Shown here: piece by piece, positions 54,667 through 64,000 of the stretch
Numbering within the stretch: position 1 is the stretch's first letter
Layout: the number at the start of each line of letters is the position of its first letter
NCBI RefSeq assembly: GCF_003014595.1
Contig: NZ_PYGK01000002.1
Span: forward strand, 579,555-643,554
Direction of reading: 5' to 3'
Length of the DNA: 64,000 nt
Origin: Chitinophaga ginsengisoli
GTDB lineage: Bacteria > Bacteroidota > Bacteroidia > Chitinophagales > Chitinophagaceae
The notes under the pieces: model-generated
What the model saw: the letters and a program-made list of their open reading frames with translations, nothing else
Told to the model about the DNA's origin: nothing
The model's database searches: none
Translations under genes and position numbers: made by a program

Positions 54667-55156
54667 TGGTTCAACTGTTTTATGTTATCTATATCAAATC
54701 AGGCAAGAGGTTTCTCCTTTATATGGCATATTATGTACTTCGACAGTAGTGCAAATATAATAGAATAAACTAATGAAGCAAGCTATCATGTCGCCCTGGC
54801 CACAAATGCAAAGGCATTCACATCAATACGTCCCGTCTTCGGGGAAACACACCAGACGGATCAAGGAGGAACGCTTTTAGGTAATGATACTTATTTGTAT
54901 AAAAATCAGAACTATCCGCTTATTTCCTTGTTAGGATAGTTACATAGCTGGCACTTGTCAGGTCCTGCTAAACAAAAGCACAGGTTAAACCCTAACATAA
55001 GAACAGAACAGTATAGTCACAGGCCCTATTATATCAGACCACAGCAAAGATTAAAAAGGCTACCAGAACAAATAACTATAAAAAACAAAGGCAATCGGGC
55101 CAACGAGGCCCCTCAGCGTAGTTTTCCTATATTATTCACACCATAATCATATAACT
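54667..55156. other. 490-bp gap upstream of the right locus
   Basis: No credible gene. It holds a weak TA-rich promoter-like stretch with TTATTTG near 54890-54897, a hairpin of AACTATCC (54910-54917) with GGATAGTT (54934-54941), and AT-rich sequence up to the first gene of the right locus. Confidence 0.5.
54910..54941. promoter_or_regulatory. Inverted repeat AACTATCC/GGATAGTT
   Basis: Two 8-bp arms with a 16-bp spacer lie upstream of the right-hand operon, close after a weak promoter-like box. It may be an operator or a leader hairpin. Confidence 0.35.
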
Positions 55157-55876
55157 ATGAAAAACGATAAAGTACGCGAGGATACCGGACTTCTTGAACA
55201 AACGTCGCCTGCCGATCAACGGTTTGCAGTCGGAATGGATTCAACAAACCTTGATCTCTGCTATGTGGCGGTAACTTTTGTAGATGGAGAAAGCGTAACA
55301 GTAAGTTATTCGGGCCTCCCGGGCAATCAGCCGGAGACGTATAAAAATTTTGTAGCTATGTGGGAAAATTCCGTGATCCCCTGGACGGCCCCTCCTGTAG
55401 CAAAGGTGCCGATAACACACAACTCACAACAGGGCTCTGTTACAATTGAAGGACTCACCATCAGCAGAAACGCCTATATAGTAGGATATGCCGTAGGACC
55501 TGACATAACCGACATCTGTTGCAGCAGCCTCATATCCGCTGGTGGTCTCCTTGCGGCACCGACACAGGTCAGCATCAGCCTGAATTACCTGGGACCGAAC
55601 GGTATTTCTATCCATTATCAGACACTCGCAGGTTACCTGCCGCAACAATACAACAACTGGATCGGGCTATGGAAAGGATATGCTTCCCCTTACAACGCCC
55701 CCACCCCCCTGGCCACCGCAATGATCAACAGTGATGCGAGCGAAGGCACTGTAAATATGGACGTACCACTCCAAACCGATACAAACTATACGCTGATCTA
55801 CTTTATGGGCAAAGATCGTACGATGGCAGCAGCCATACTCAACTTCAACACATCTGATTCCACCACAGGAATATAA
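55157..55876 (+). CDS. Two-domain beta protein, copy A (239 aa)
   Basis: A 239-residue protein without signal peptide. Two related domains of about 95 residues are visible (about 30-125 and 131-232). In each, a strand precedes a Tyr-rich loop and a Trp: LPGNQPETYKNFVAMWEN in the first, GYLPQQYNNWIGLWKG in the second, then a strand-rich half ending in AYIVGYAVGP or YTLIYFMGKD. The Trp/Gly-containing loop recalls SKICH/arrestin-like beta sandwiches, but this is only a resemblance. It is the first gene of the right operon, followed by a paralogue. Confidence 0.8.
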   Translation: MKNDKVREDTGLLEQTSPADQRFAVGMDSTNLDLCYVAVTFVDGESVTVSYSGLPGNQPETYKNFVAMWENSVIPWTAPPVAKVPITHNSQQGSVTIEGLTISRNAYIVGYAVGPDITDICCSSLISAGGLLAAPTQVSISLNYLGPNGISIHYQTLAGYLPQQYNNWIGLWKGYASPYNAPTPLATAMINSDASEGTVNMDVPLQTDTNYTLIYFMGKDRTMAAAILNFNTSDSTTGI

Positions 55877-55916
55877 GGTCACCTTCTTCTTTTAATAACC
55901 AAAACACCTTCTACAC

Positions 55917-56642
55917 ATGGAAACACAAAATCTAGCGGCGCAGAAAGTTCTTGTAGCTGTTCCAACCGAGAACGCACAAACTACAAAACTTACCATCTCC
56001 AATGTCTCTGCGGATGAGATTGACGTAGATTATGACACCATGCCCGGTAATCAGCCGAGCACTTATGGCAACTTCCTTGCTATCTGGCAGAATCCTAACT
56101 CCGTTCCCTGGAATACGGAGCCCCTCCAGCCCATCTTTTATATACAGACCAACACCCCTTCCGGTAGTGCAGCCTTTACCGGTCTTAATGTAAACAACAA
56201 CGACTATATTATCGGGTATTCAGCAGGCCCTATTCTTACAGGCGGCGGCAACATCCAGAAGTATGGTAATGTATGCGCTACCGCATATATTCCTAAAGCT
56301 TCAGAAGGTGGTACAGGCAACATCTTTACACCTTCCATCTCCGGTATCAATATTGGTACTACCTCTGTCTCTTTCCAGTTCGATCTGCCAGATGGCATTC
56401 TGCCACTCACTAATGGCGCCTGGGCAGGATTGTGGAGAGGTGCAAACCCTTCTTTCTACACCGTTGCGCCTCAGTCATTCATTCCGATCTCACTGGATTT
56501 CTCCTCTGGCAGAGCTGCATTCAATAATGTAAGCATCGGAAGAGGCCTTACCTACACTATCGGTATTTTCATGAGCGGATACAAGTCAGCTGGTGGCAGC
56601 ACACAGCGCACACTGGCCTGCTCTGCAAGCTTTACCAATTAA
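55917..56642 (+). CDS. Two-domain beta protein, copy B (241 aa)
   Basis: A 241-residue paralogue of the preceding gene with the same two-domain layout: MPGNQPSTYGNFLAIWQN and DYIIGYSAGP in the first domain; ILPLTNGAWAGLWRGANP and TYTIGIFMSG in the second. The start follows the stop of copy A by 40 bp. A hairpin of moderate strength follows it (56655-56690). The pair may form a structural or binding complex with the giant proteins. Confidence 0.8.
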   Translation: METQNLAAQKVLVAVPTENAQTTKLTISNVSADEIDVDYDTMPGNQPSTYGNFLAIWQNPNSVPWNTEPLQPIFYIQTNTPSGSAAFTGLNVNNNDYIIGYSAGPILTGGGNIQKYGNVCATAYIPKASEGGTGNIFTPSISGINIGTTSVSFQFDLPDGILPLTNGAWAGLWRGANPSFYTVAPQSFIPISLDFSSGRAAFNNVSIGRGLTYTIGIFMSGYKSAGGSTQRTLACSASFTN

Positions 56643-56654
56643 TGTCTTACTGAT

Positions 56655-56692
56655 CCCGGACCCGTGCTGCACTGGCAGTGCGGGACCGGGTT
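56655..56692 (+). terminator. Imperfect hairpin after copy B
   Basis: CCCGGACCCGTGCTGC pairs imperfectly with GCAGTGCGGGACCGGG, followed by TTTATAAT. It may attenuate transcription into the giant genes downstream. Confidence 0.5.
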
Positions 56693-56862
56693 TATAATAC
56701 CGGTATGCCCTTATAACAGCGCTGGTATGATGTTGCTATGTGCTGCTTCCTCAGCAGCATGATAGTGTTATGTGCCTGAAAGGCAGATAGGTTACGGGCC
56801 TTGTGCCCGGAGGATGTTCTATACCCTGTCACATATCCTTCATTACATGAAATTCCCACGTC

Positions 56863-59800
56863 ATGGCTTTCTTCAATAAACAATTTATCGACCAGTTATA
56901 CATCGCAGAAATGAATACAGGCGATGTTGGTTTCATTGCATTTGTATTACCACCCGGCGTCACGACCGGCGTTGATTCAATTGGATTGAAGGAAGCACTG
57001 GCCAGTACTACCTATTCGGGAACTTTCGTGTTTGCAGCGTTAGCCCCTGTTATTAACATAGATAATGCCCAGGCATTCGCCAACAGTATATACGGTGTAT
57101 TGAACAGGTCTGGTGCCACCCGCGCTTTTATCTGGCTGCAGGATAATGCCAACATCAACGCTGATACAGCTCCCCTGATGGGCATCAGTATCGATGGTAC
57201 TGCCATCAACAGCGGACTACTGGCGCCGCTTACGACCAGTCTCTCACTTACCGTAGCCAGCGGTATGGCTCTCAGCTGGCAGGACGACACGACCCTGCTG
57301 CTCGACGGCTCCTTATACAATTACACGATCGGCTTCTCTGGTCCGTCTACCCCACAAACCCGCAAACCGAATACAGGTACCATCGCATTCACCGGATCAC
57401 TCAGAGGTACTATCCAGTTTTTCATCAGCATACAGCGATTGTCGTTATACAATAACTTTCAATGGGGCTTCCAGTCATTATATCCCATACAGCAACCCAA
57501 CCGCACGGCTATCTCCGAATGGCTGCCACTGGCGGATATAACAACAGGAGCGGGAGATTTCATCGGATTTAATACCAGCATAGATCCTTCCGATGTATAT
57601 AACACAGCGTACGACCCATGTAATACCGGCGCTTGTACCATCAGTGGTAGCTACGCCAGCAGACGTACCTGGTTTAACTTCGCCGGTACCAACACGACAG
57701 ATGATTCACCTACCATACTGGCCTCTTTCTTCAGAACAGTATTTGGTGCTGCTGTCGACCTGCTGCCAGAGATATCAGGTCCTGATACATTACCCGCGAG
57801 GCTTGTATTTGCCAGCGGCGAATATACCTCACCTGCTACGCAAAGATTTTTAGTTACTCCGGAAGGAGACTTCACCATACAGATACCTGCTGCCACAGGA
57901 GGTCCCCAATACCTGATAGGCGGCCTCCAGGGCACCGAATTCTTCAGCGTTACGCCGAAAACAAGCACTACCAATGGCGACAAATTCCGCTTCCTTTCCA
58001 ATCAGCCTGCTTATGCACCTAAGTTCCCGTTTGAAACAGCATCGCCGGTAAAAACACCACAAGACCCTAACGCGCCACTGCTTGACAATACCTATTCTTC
58101 TGCATGGGCAACACTCGTTGCCGGTGAAGGCAATACTATTTACTACATCGCACAACCCAAAGGGTCTGCATTATTCGGCAGCGATGGCATCATTACACCA
58201 AAATATATCGACCTGTTTGGTCATACTGTTCCCGGCTTTACCTATGAGACAAATGATGTTGTTACCTTCCCTATTGTGCCTTATTATGGCATAACAGCCG
58301 GTGATGGCATCAACTCTTTTTCACAGCAGCAGATCGTCACCTTTGAAGAACAGGTATTAAGTCCCACACGAAGAAAAAACGTAGGGAAGCGCTCTACTTC
58401 CAACTCTCTATTATCTGGCGCCAGAATGCTGGAGGGTGGATCGCAGCAAACATCTACAACACCATCCGGCCTACTGGCAACGATCACTACCTTAGACAAG
58501 CAAATACAGTGGAACGAGGTGCTGTTGGGACAGAACCAGGATAACGGCACAGACTATTTCCTCCAGTTCGTGAAGCCGAAGGAAGAACTGGTAGAAGCAC
58601 TGCAAACAGGCGACCTGATGCTTGTAGTGGCCAATGCGGAATATCTCGGACAGCTGAATGGCACTGATCCTGACGAGGCATCCTTCTCAAACAAAATGGG
58701 GATCGGCAGCTGGGAGATGACCGCTAATGTAGGCCAACAGAATAAATACAATGACTACCGGAACGTCATGATCATCAAAGCCAAAAAGGGGAAGCTGTAC
58801 GATCCCGTTGTCACCACGAATAGTCTACTCGCCAATCCTTCCAAGTGGACGCAGAAAGACCTGTTTGCCTCACCTACCAATACCAGTGATGACGGCACCA
58901 TATCACCACCCGACAATGATCAGCTGGTGATACTTTCACAATGGCTGCAGAACTACTTTAAACAGGCCCTCGCGCAAGGCGACAATGAATACTTTGCGAA
59001 GTTCAATACCATTGCACAGGACGAAAACTGGACTGGTATCCTGTTCTTACGTATGGACATCAGCAAGCTTCCGAAGAATCTGGCCGGCATCATGGCGGGT
59101 GTAACAGATCCTGCTGCATTTAATGCACATCACCTGGCAGTAGAGATAAGCCCCGTAAAGAAAAGCGGCGCCAATGCCGCGCTGGATCAACCCAGCACCA
59201 TATTTGGCCTGATCTATTATGTCGATCCTGATTTTACAGACGATGGTTCCGACACTACTATTGCACCTGTCACCGCTACTACTTACGACTTCCGGCTGCT
59301 CTCCCTGAAAGTACTGTTTGAGAACACCTCCGTACAGCGCTTCGAAAGCCTTGCCCAGCTCACCGTTACTGAATTACTGCAGATGCCTGTAACTGGTATG
59401 GGTGTTGCCGACAATGTCTATCACAATATATTACTGAAAGGAAGTCTGCAGATAACAGACGACCAGACCTTGTATAACCTTTCCAGTCAGGGCGATAATA
59501 CCTTCTACTTCGATAATAATATTATTCAGAAAATACAGATCTCAAACGTCCTGCTCAGCACACTCAACACAGATAAGAACGGGAATATACAGTCCTGGTT
59601 TGGCATGAGTGGTTTTATTGACTATTATGTTGTCGGCGATGAGACGACCCCGTTATTTGATATTTTCTCCTTCGGTAATAAACTTGCTGATGATCCTGAT
59701 AATCCGAGGACTATTGAAGACAAACCCAACATGGGGCTTAAGTTCAATAATCTCGGCATATCCATGGACTTCCCGGCATCTGATCCTATGTCAAAAGCAA

Positions 59801-60399
59801 TGGCACTGGATGCTACGCAGATCAGCTTTGATACCAGTCATAGTACACCCAGGGACGGTAGCATCTATCTCAACTTTGCACTGGACCTCCAGGGGTTGGT
59901 CATTGCAGCACCGCTTACTACTTTATCTGATAAAGGCTATCTGCCCGTAATACCCGACCTGGCACTGAATGATGTTAGCGCTGACAGCTGGTATGCCCTG
60001 CGCTTCAAATTAAATATGGGAACACCGGGAGAACTTGCCGGTAAGATCAGCCTCGATTCCTACCTGCTGATAGCGTGGTCGCCCAACAGTCAGGGCGATA
60101 CCTATAAAGCATCTGTCGGCTTATCACTACCGGGCGCAGGTGGCGGAGGAAAGCTTATCAGTTTACAGAGTGTGATGAAACTATCAATAGGACAGATACG
60201 GCTTGCTTATGATACGTCAAAGACCTCCTTCCTACTCATGTTTACAGAAATAGCATTGCAGTTTTTGGGCATGCTGAAAGTACCACCAAATGGTTCCACA
60301 CTGTTCTACCTGTTTGGTAATCCCAACTCCGGCGGCAAAGCGAGTGGACTTGGATGGTATGCCATGTATAAGAAAAAAACAGCATCCGCAACAGTATAA
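56863..60399 (+). CDS. Giant protein of unknown function (1178 aa)
   Basis: An 1178-residue protein without signal peptide or clear TM helix, rich in Thr, Ser, Asn and Asp and apparently mostly beta. The N-terminal part reads FIDQLYIAEMNTGDVGFIAF. A Lys/Arg-rich hinge lies near residues 500-530. The C-terminal 300 residues contain alternating strands such as GSIYLNFALDLQGLVIAAPL and end ASGLGWYAMYKKKTASATV, a phrase I associate with DUF6603 partner proteins. No enzymatic motif recognised. It lies 220 bp downstream of copy B and 41 bp upstream of the last gene. Confidence 0.82.
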   Translation: MAFFNKQFIDQLYIAEMNTGDVGFIAFVLPPGVTTGVDSIGLKEALASTTYSGTFVFAALAPVINIDNAQAFANSIYGVLNRSGATRAFIWLQDNANINADTAPLMGISIDGTAINSGLLAPLTTSLSLTVASGMALSWQDDTTLLLDGSLYNYTIGFSGPSTPQTRKPNTGTIAFTGSLRGTIQFFISIQRLSLYNNFQWGFQSLYPIQQPNRTAISEWLPLADITTGAGDFIGFNTSIDPSDVYNTAYDPCNTGACTISGSYASRRTWFNFAGTNTTDDSPTILASFFRTVFGAAVDLLPEISGPDTLPARLVFASGEYTSPATQRFLVTPEGDFTIQIPAATGGPQYLIGGLQGTEFFSVTPKTSTTNGDKFRFLSNQPAYAPKFPFETASPVKTPQDPNAPLLDNTYSSAWATLVAGEGNTIYYIAQPKGSALFGSDGIITPKYIDLFGHTVPGFTYETNDVVTFPIVPYYGITAGDGINSFSQQQIVTFEEQVLSPTRRKNVGKRSTSNSLLSGARMLEGGSQQTSTTPSGLLATITTLDKQIQWNEVLLGQNQDNGTDYFLQFVKPKEELVEALQTGDLMLVVANAEYLGQLNGTDPDEASFSNKMGIGSWEMTANVGQQNKYNDYRNVMIIKAKKGKLYDPVVTTNSLLANPSKWTQKDLFASPTNTSDDGTISPPDNDQLVILSQWLQNYFKQALAQGDNEYFAKFNTIAQDENWTGILFLRMDISKLPKNLAGIMAGVTDPAAFNAHHLAVEISPVKKSGANAALDQPSTIFGLIYYVDPDFTDDGSDTTIAPVTATTYDFRLLSLKVLFENTSVQRFESLAQLTVTELLQMPVTGMGVADNVYHNILLKGSLQITDDQTLYNLSSQGDNTFYFDNNIIQKIQISNVLLSTLNTDKNGNIQSWFGMSGFIDYYVVGDETTPLFDIFSFGNKLADDPDNPRTIEDKPNMGLKFNNLGISMDFPASDPMSKAMALDATQISFDTSHSTPRDGSIYLNFALDLQGLVIAAPLTTLSDKGYLPVIPDLALNDVSADSWYALRFKLNMGTPGELAGKISLDSYLLIAWSPNSQGDTYKASVGLSLPGAGGGGKLISLQSVMKLSIGQIRLAYDTSKTSFLLMFTEIALQFLGMLKVPPNGSTLFYLFGNPNSGGKASGLGWYAMYKKKTASATV

Positions 60400-60440
60400 T
60401 AGCAGGCAATAAAAAACGCTCACTTCTAATAATTCATACA

Positions 60441-63400
60441 ATGGGCTCATTTCAGGAATTAGTAGCCATTTTCACCCAGGCTATAGATGTACGGGATGAT
60501 CATACCGATAGTGCAATTGCAGACATTCTCAATGTTATTAAGGAAGAACCGGCATTGCGCTTTTATGTGGATGGTTCGCTCAACTTCGGGCACCAGGCTA
60601 CAACGGTCAACATCATGAAGCGTATCATTAATGCAACGGAATACGCGGGAAGCATCGTCGTATACTATGCCGGTGGATCCGATACTGCAAAGAAACTGGC
60701 TATCCTCTTGCCTGATCTGAACCCTGACAACATTAATGAAATAAAGATCACTTACGGTACCTGCCAGGACATTACGTTCAAGCCTTTCCCTGTCACTGTT
60801 GAACCGTCGCCCATCAGGTTCGGCTTTACCGGAGGTGCCGACACGATGGCCACTAATTTTGCAGCGCAGCTGAAAGTTGAATACTTCTTAAGACTGGAGC
60901 CCTATCTCTGGGAAATGCTTAATAATTATAACGTCACCAGCGCGGTACAGACGGGCGACAGTGCAGATAAATTTAATCTCTCAAGAGAGTCCCTACAGTT
61001 CAACAGTCTTGCGTATAAATTCACGAAGGACTCTGTTGCCAGTGTAACACCAGGCGTATGGACATGGTACACAGCACAGACTTTCAATACTGATCTGGCA
61101 ACACGTACTAAAAACGTGAAGGCAGTCTACGACAATTATTGGGGCGCATCATCTGCCATGAGCCTATGGCCGGTTTACGGGCTGCACCAGTTTAAGGAAG
61201 ATGCTGGTGAGATGAGCCTGAACCTGGTATTATCGGCGCTCAAGGTGATACAGTCGGTCAACAAACCACTGGTCCTGCTGCATTTCAGCGATCCTGCAAG
61301 AGCTGACATCTTCCAGTACCTGGACGCACTGAAAGACGATATCAATAATAGCATCAAAGCCCTGACCAGCCTTAAAAAAGCGATATCAGCCACATATATC
61401 GACGTCGATATGTTTGCGGCATATGCTCCGGCCAACCTGAATGCGTTAATTAACAAATTAACGGAGTATGTGACGCCTGCTATTGACAATGCGTACAAGC
61501 TCACCCTGCTGAAAGGTTATGACGATGGACATTATGTTGATATATCCGCGGCGATCACCAGCGCGCTATCCAGTGCAGATAACAAACAGATCATCGTGAT
61601 CTCCATCGGTTCCGTACCGCAGGATGTATATAATTATTTCTATGGAAATGCTACCCTGCCCGGTATATTTGAAGGACAGGGAACCTCCAGCCTGGTGATC
61701 AGCCTGGGCAGGCCATTTATGCAGGTTCCAAAGAAAGGCATCAATGACGCCACCAATTATCCATCTACACTCGCAGCCAGCAATTACGACAGTATTGCAC
61801 AAAACTGCAAAAAGTGGGTAACCGCATTGAGAGATCTTTCCTTTGATACGTACCTGAGAAAGAAAGCGCCCGCTCTCCCTCCTGTTTATCTGCAACAGCT
61901 TGACATTATAACATCTTCTACCCTCGCATCGATCGATTCATCTAAAGACCTCTATCGCTACTTCATCGCCCTGGGTGTTTACTACCAGGAAGATATACAC
62001 GACAAACTGATGATGGGACTAGTGGGATTAAATTCTGTGGCATCCGGCAGCGAAACAAAAGCCTACTACACAGATCAACTGGGTGTTGCGAAAAGAGCAT
62101 CAGATTCACTCACCCTACGGCATCGTAGTGACCGGCTCAGCGAGCGTTTCACCTCATCAGGAAATAATGGAGGCGACTATGCTGAGGGACCGGATGTTGC
62201 AGAAGGGGAACCAGACACACTTACGCTACAGGAAGTATATGATCAGCTGATTACTGCATGGTCTGACGGTAGTATCAACCTGCTGAACGCCCTTCCTAAA
62301 ACTTATTTCAGCAACTTCTTTGCCAAGGTGACCGGCAATATATTTTCCATTACAGTGCCAAAAGAAAATATCGTTGCAGAAAAGAATGGTGAAGGTACTA
62401 TTACCAAAGTGACAGTTTCGGGCGCCACTACCATATCATTCCTGGATATAAAAATGAACATAACACTGGTTTATACAGCGGAATCCGGGCCGGTGATCAC
62501 CCAGGTGACAGCGGCGGCAGACCAGGTATGGACCATCGACAATATACCCTGGATACTGTTCAAAAACCCTGGCTTTACGATGAAAGTAAACGAGGGTGGT
62601 TTCCCCGTACAGGGAGGTATATTGGGTACCATAGACAGTAATGGTACGAGCATCGGTCTGCAGATAGAATACCCTGTAGGAGATAGGACCTGGATGCTTT
62701 CTGCAGCTTTTGCCGGAAACTATCCCGGTATTGCAAGCATCTACCAGGCTGCGGGAGGTGTTAACCTCGTGCAGTCATTACCAATACCACTCAATCAGCT
62801 GGCCGGTTTCGGCCTGAAGGAGGTACAGCTGATGTATAACTCCAGCACGCTCAGCTTCGATTATATGTCGTTTGAAATGACGACGAACAGCCCATGGACC
62901 ATTTCACAAAATCCGCTGTTCACCATTTCACCTACTATTGATGTCAGCATTTATAATGTGGCCGATGTCAATAATCGTACTACAAACTTCCTGGCTACAG
63001 GGTCATTTGTCATTGGCAATGGCACCATTACCATGGTGGGCGGATATCCTGATTTCTCCATGTACGGCGGTCTTACCGATGGTACAATCCAACTTAGTGA
63101 CCTGCTGGCATTGTTTGGCGGCGAATTAAACCTGGCCACTTCAGTTACGGAGTTCAATTACAATTATGCTCCTTCTCAGAAATATTACGAGATAGATGCC
63201 CTGCTGGAACCTGACAAACCATTGAATATAGCGGGGATATTCAGCATTAATAATCTCAGCTTCAATGTTAAGAGTAATAACTCCACCAACACGGTATTCC
63301 TGGGTGGTCAGATCACCGTATTGCCTGACTCGGCAAAGATCGTGATGGAGCTGAGTGGTCTCTATGCCACAAACAAAGGCTGGACATTTGCCAGCAAACA

Positions 63401-64000
63401 GACCTCCGGTGCGGTAAAGATCGGAGATATGCTGACGTATTACATCGGCGGTAGCTGGGCGCCTCCGGAACAGTATAACTACGGTATTGACGGGCTTTCA
63501 TTCACGATCAACACAGCCACCTCCTATTGGGAATTTGCTGCAAAAACAGCCGGCAAATGGAACATCGAATTCCTTGGCCTGACGGCTGAGGGCAAGGCAC
63601 AGATAGGATATGGAAAGAAAACAGATGATGCAACCGTAGGCAACTACGGCGCTATCTCAGCAGATCTCACCTGGAATAAGATCAATATCACTGCCTTTTA
63701 TAATTTTAATCCCGACTACCAGGCTTACGGTATTACCTGGGGTATACTTACCGGCGAGGTAGAAACAAAGACCGTCGATGGAAAACCTCACCAGATTGCC
63801 ACATTAAAATTCAAAGACACCACTACTATAGGAAGCCTGGTGGAAACAATGGTTTCCTGGGCTACCGGCTCCGCTTTTGGACTAGCTTCACCGTGGAATG
63901 TGCTGAACAGCATTCCACTTAACAATCTTTCACTGATATACGACTTTACTGCCAACAAAGTCAGCTTTGCCGTTAACATTGGCCCAATCAATCTGGGCTT
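60441..64000 (+). CDS. Giant protein: GT-B-like N-terminus fused to beta-rich repeats (partial)
   Basis: The ATG at 60441 opens a frame of at least 1186 codons that continues beyond the window. Residues about 38-130 contain RFYVDGSLNFGHQATTVNIM, and residues 405-428 read GIFEGQGTSSLVISLGRPFM. Together these resemble the N- and C-terminal halves of a GT-B glycosyltransferase fold, the second like the donor-binding Gly/Glu motif. From about residue 590 the chain turns into long strand repeats (GSFVIGNGTITMVGGYPDFS, QTSGAVKIGDMLTYYIGG) like those in DUF6603-type proteins. No signal peptide. The DUF6603 core may lie beyond the window. Both domain assignments are inferences from short patterns. 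Confidence 0.8.
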   Translation, partial: MGSFQELVAIFTQAIDVRDDHTDSAIADILNVIKEEPALRFYVDGSLNFGHQATTVNIMKRIINATEYAGSIVVYYAGGSDTAKKLAILLPDLNPDNINEIKITYGTCQDITFKPFPVTVEPSPIRFGFTGGADTMATNFAAQLKVEYFLRLEPYLWEMLNNYNVTSAVQTGDSADKFNLSRESLQFNSLAYKFTKDSVASVTPGVWTWYTAQTFNTDLATRTKNVKAVYDNYWGASSAMSLWPVYGLHQFKEDAGEMSLNLVLSALKVIQSVNKPLVLLHFSDPARADIFQYLDALKDDINNSIKALTSLKKAISATYIDVDMFAAYAPANLNALINKLTEYVTPAIDNAYKLTLLKGYDDGHYVDISAAITSALSSADNKQIIVISIGSVPQDVYNYFYGNATLPGIFEGQGTSSLVISLGRPFMQVPKKGINDATNYPSTLAASNYDSIAQNCKKWVTALRDLSFDTYLRKKAPALPPVYLQQLDIITSSTLASIDSSKDLYRYFIALGVYYQEDIHDKLMMGLVGLNSVASGSETKAYYTDQLGVAKRASDSLTLRHRSDRLSERFTSSGNNGGDYAEGPDVAEGEPDTLTLQEVYDQLITAWSDGSINLLNALPKTYFSNFFAKVTGNIFSITVPKENIVAEKNGEGTITKVTVSGATTISFLDIKMNITLVYTAESGPVITQVTAAADQVWTIDNIPWILFKNPGFTMKVNEGGFPVQGGILGTIDSNGTSIGLQIEYPVGDRTWMLSAAFAGNYPGIASIYQAAGGVNLVQSLPIPLNQLAGFGLKEVQLMYNSSTLSFDYMSFEMTTNSPWTISQNPLFTISPTIDVSIYNVADVNNRTTNFLATGSFVIGNGTITMVGGYPDFSMYGGLTDGTIQLSDLLALFGGELNLATSVTEFNYNYAPSQKYYEIDALLEPDKPLNIAGIFSINNLSFNVKSNNSTNTVFLGGQITVLPDSAKIVMELSGLYATNKGWTFASKQTSGAVKIGDMLTYYIGGSWAPPEQYNYGIDGLSFTINTATSYWEFAAKTAGKWNIEFLGLTAEGKAQIGYGKKTDDATVGNYGAISADLTWNKINITAFYNFNPDYQAYGITWGILTGEVETKTVDGKPHQIATLKFKDTTTIGSLVETMVSWATGSAFGLASPWNVLNSIPLNNLSLIYDFTANKVSFAVNIGPINLG

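Overview
The window looks like chromosomal DNA of a Bacteroidota member, most probably a Chitinophaga-like member of the Chitinophagaceae. The evidence is the moderate GC content, promoters of the Bacteroidota type (TTTG / TAnnTTTG), a secreted protease ending in a type IX secretion sorting domain, many AraC regulators, an ECF sigma factor paired with a YCII protein, and large FtsX-type ABC permeases. The species assignment is an inference. I saw no rRNA, tRNA, CRISPR array, transposase or integrase.

Left edge (1-10.5 kb, minus strand). Five genes read leftwards as one apparent operon from a strong promoter near 10.7 kb. In order of transcription they are a secreted phage-tail-collar protein, a 241-residue protein, a 1065-residue DUF6603-type protein, a 751-residue protein, and a protein of at least 1133 residues that runs off the window. 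Right edge (55.1-64 kb, plus strand). Four genes read rightwards: two small tandem-duplicated beta-domain proteins, an 1178-residue protein, and a protein of at least 1186 residues with a GT-B-like N-terminal half followed by beta-rich repeats. These two outward-facing loci of giant, mostly signal-less proteins are the least understood and most interesting part of the window.

Middle (10.9-54.7 kb). This is a typical mosaic of small transcription units. It holds a GNAT acetyltransferase, a GH39 glycosidase, an orphan FtsX/MacB permease, a TPR sensor-regulator with a C-terminal helix-turn-helix, a GlxA-type regulator divergent from a RibD-like reductase, a YCII-ECF42 sigma module, an aldo/keto reductase with an AraC regulator, an AraC regulator divergent from a 14-TM drug exporter, an AHSA1 protein, a cupin, a membrane AraC regulator followed by a membrane protein, two tandem SDR-AraC cassettes, a HopJ-family protein, a trypsin-like protease with three PPC domains and a T9SS tail, Crp/Fnr regulators, a RidA-like protein, an epoxide hydrolase, a LytTR protein, a DUF418 membrane protein, a decayed TPR gene and an alginate-lyase-family lipoprotein. 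Six AraC-family regulators lie within about 15 kb (20.8-35.9 kb), each next to a candidate target gene.

Non-coding structure includes many clear hairpin terminators, a family of three related hairpins at 38.3-39.1 kb, an 11-bp repeat array with an inverted arm at 29.0 kb, and several promoter boxes so close to start codons that the mRNAs may be leaderless.
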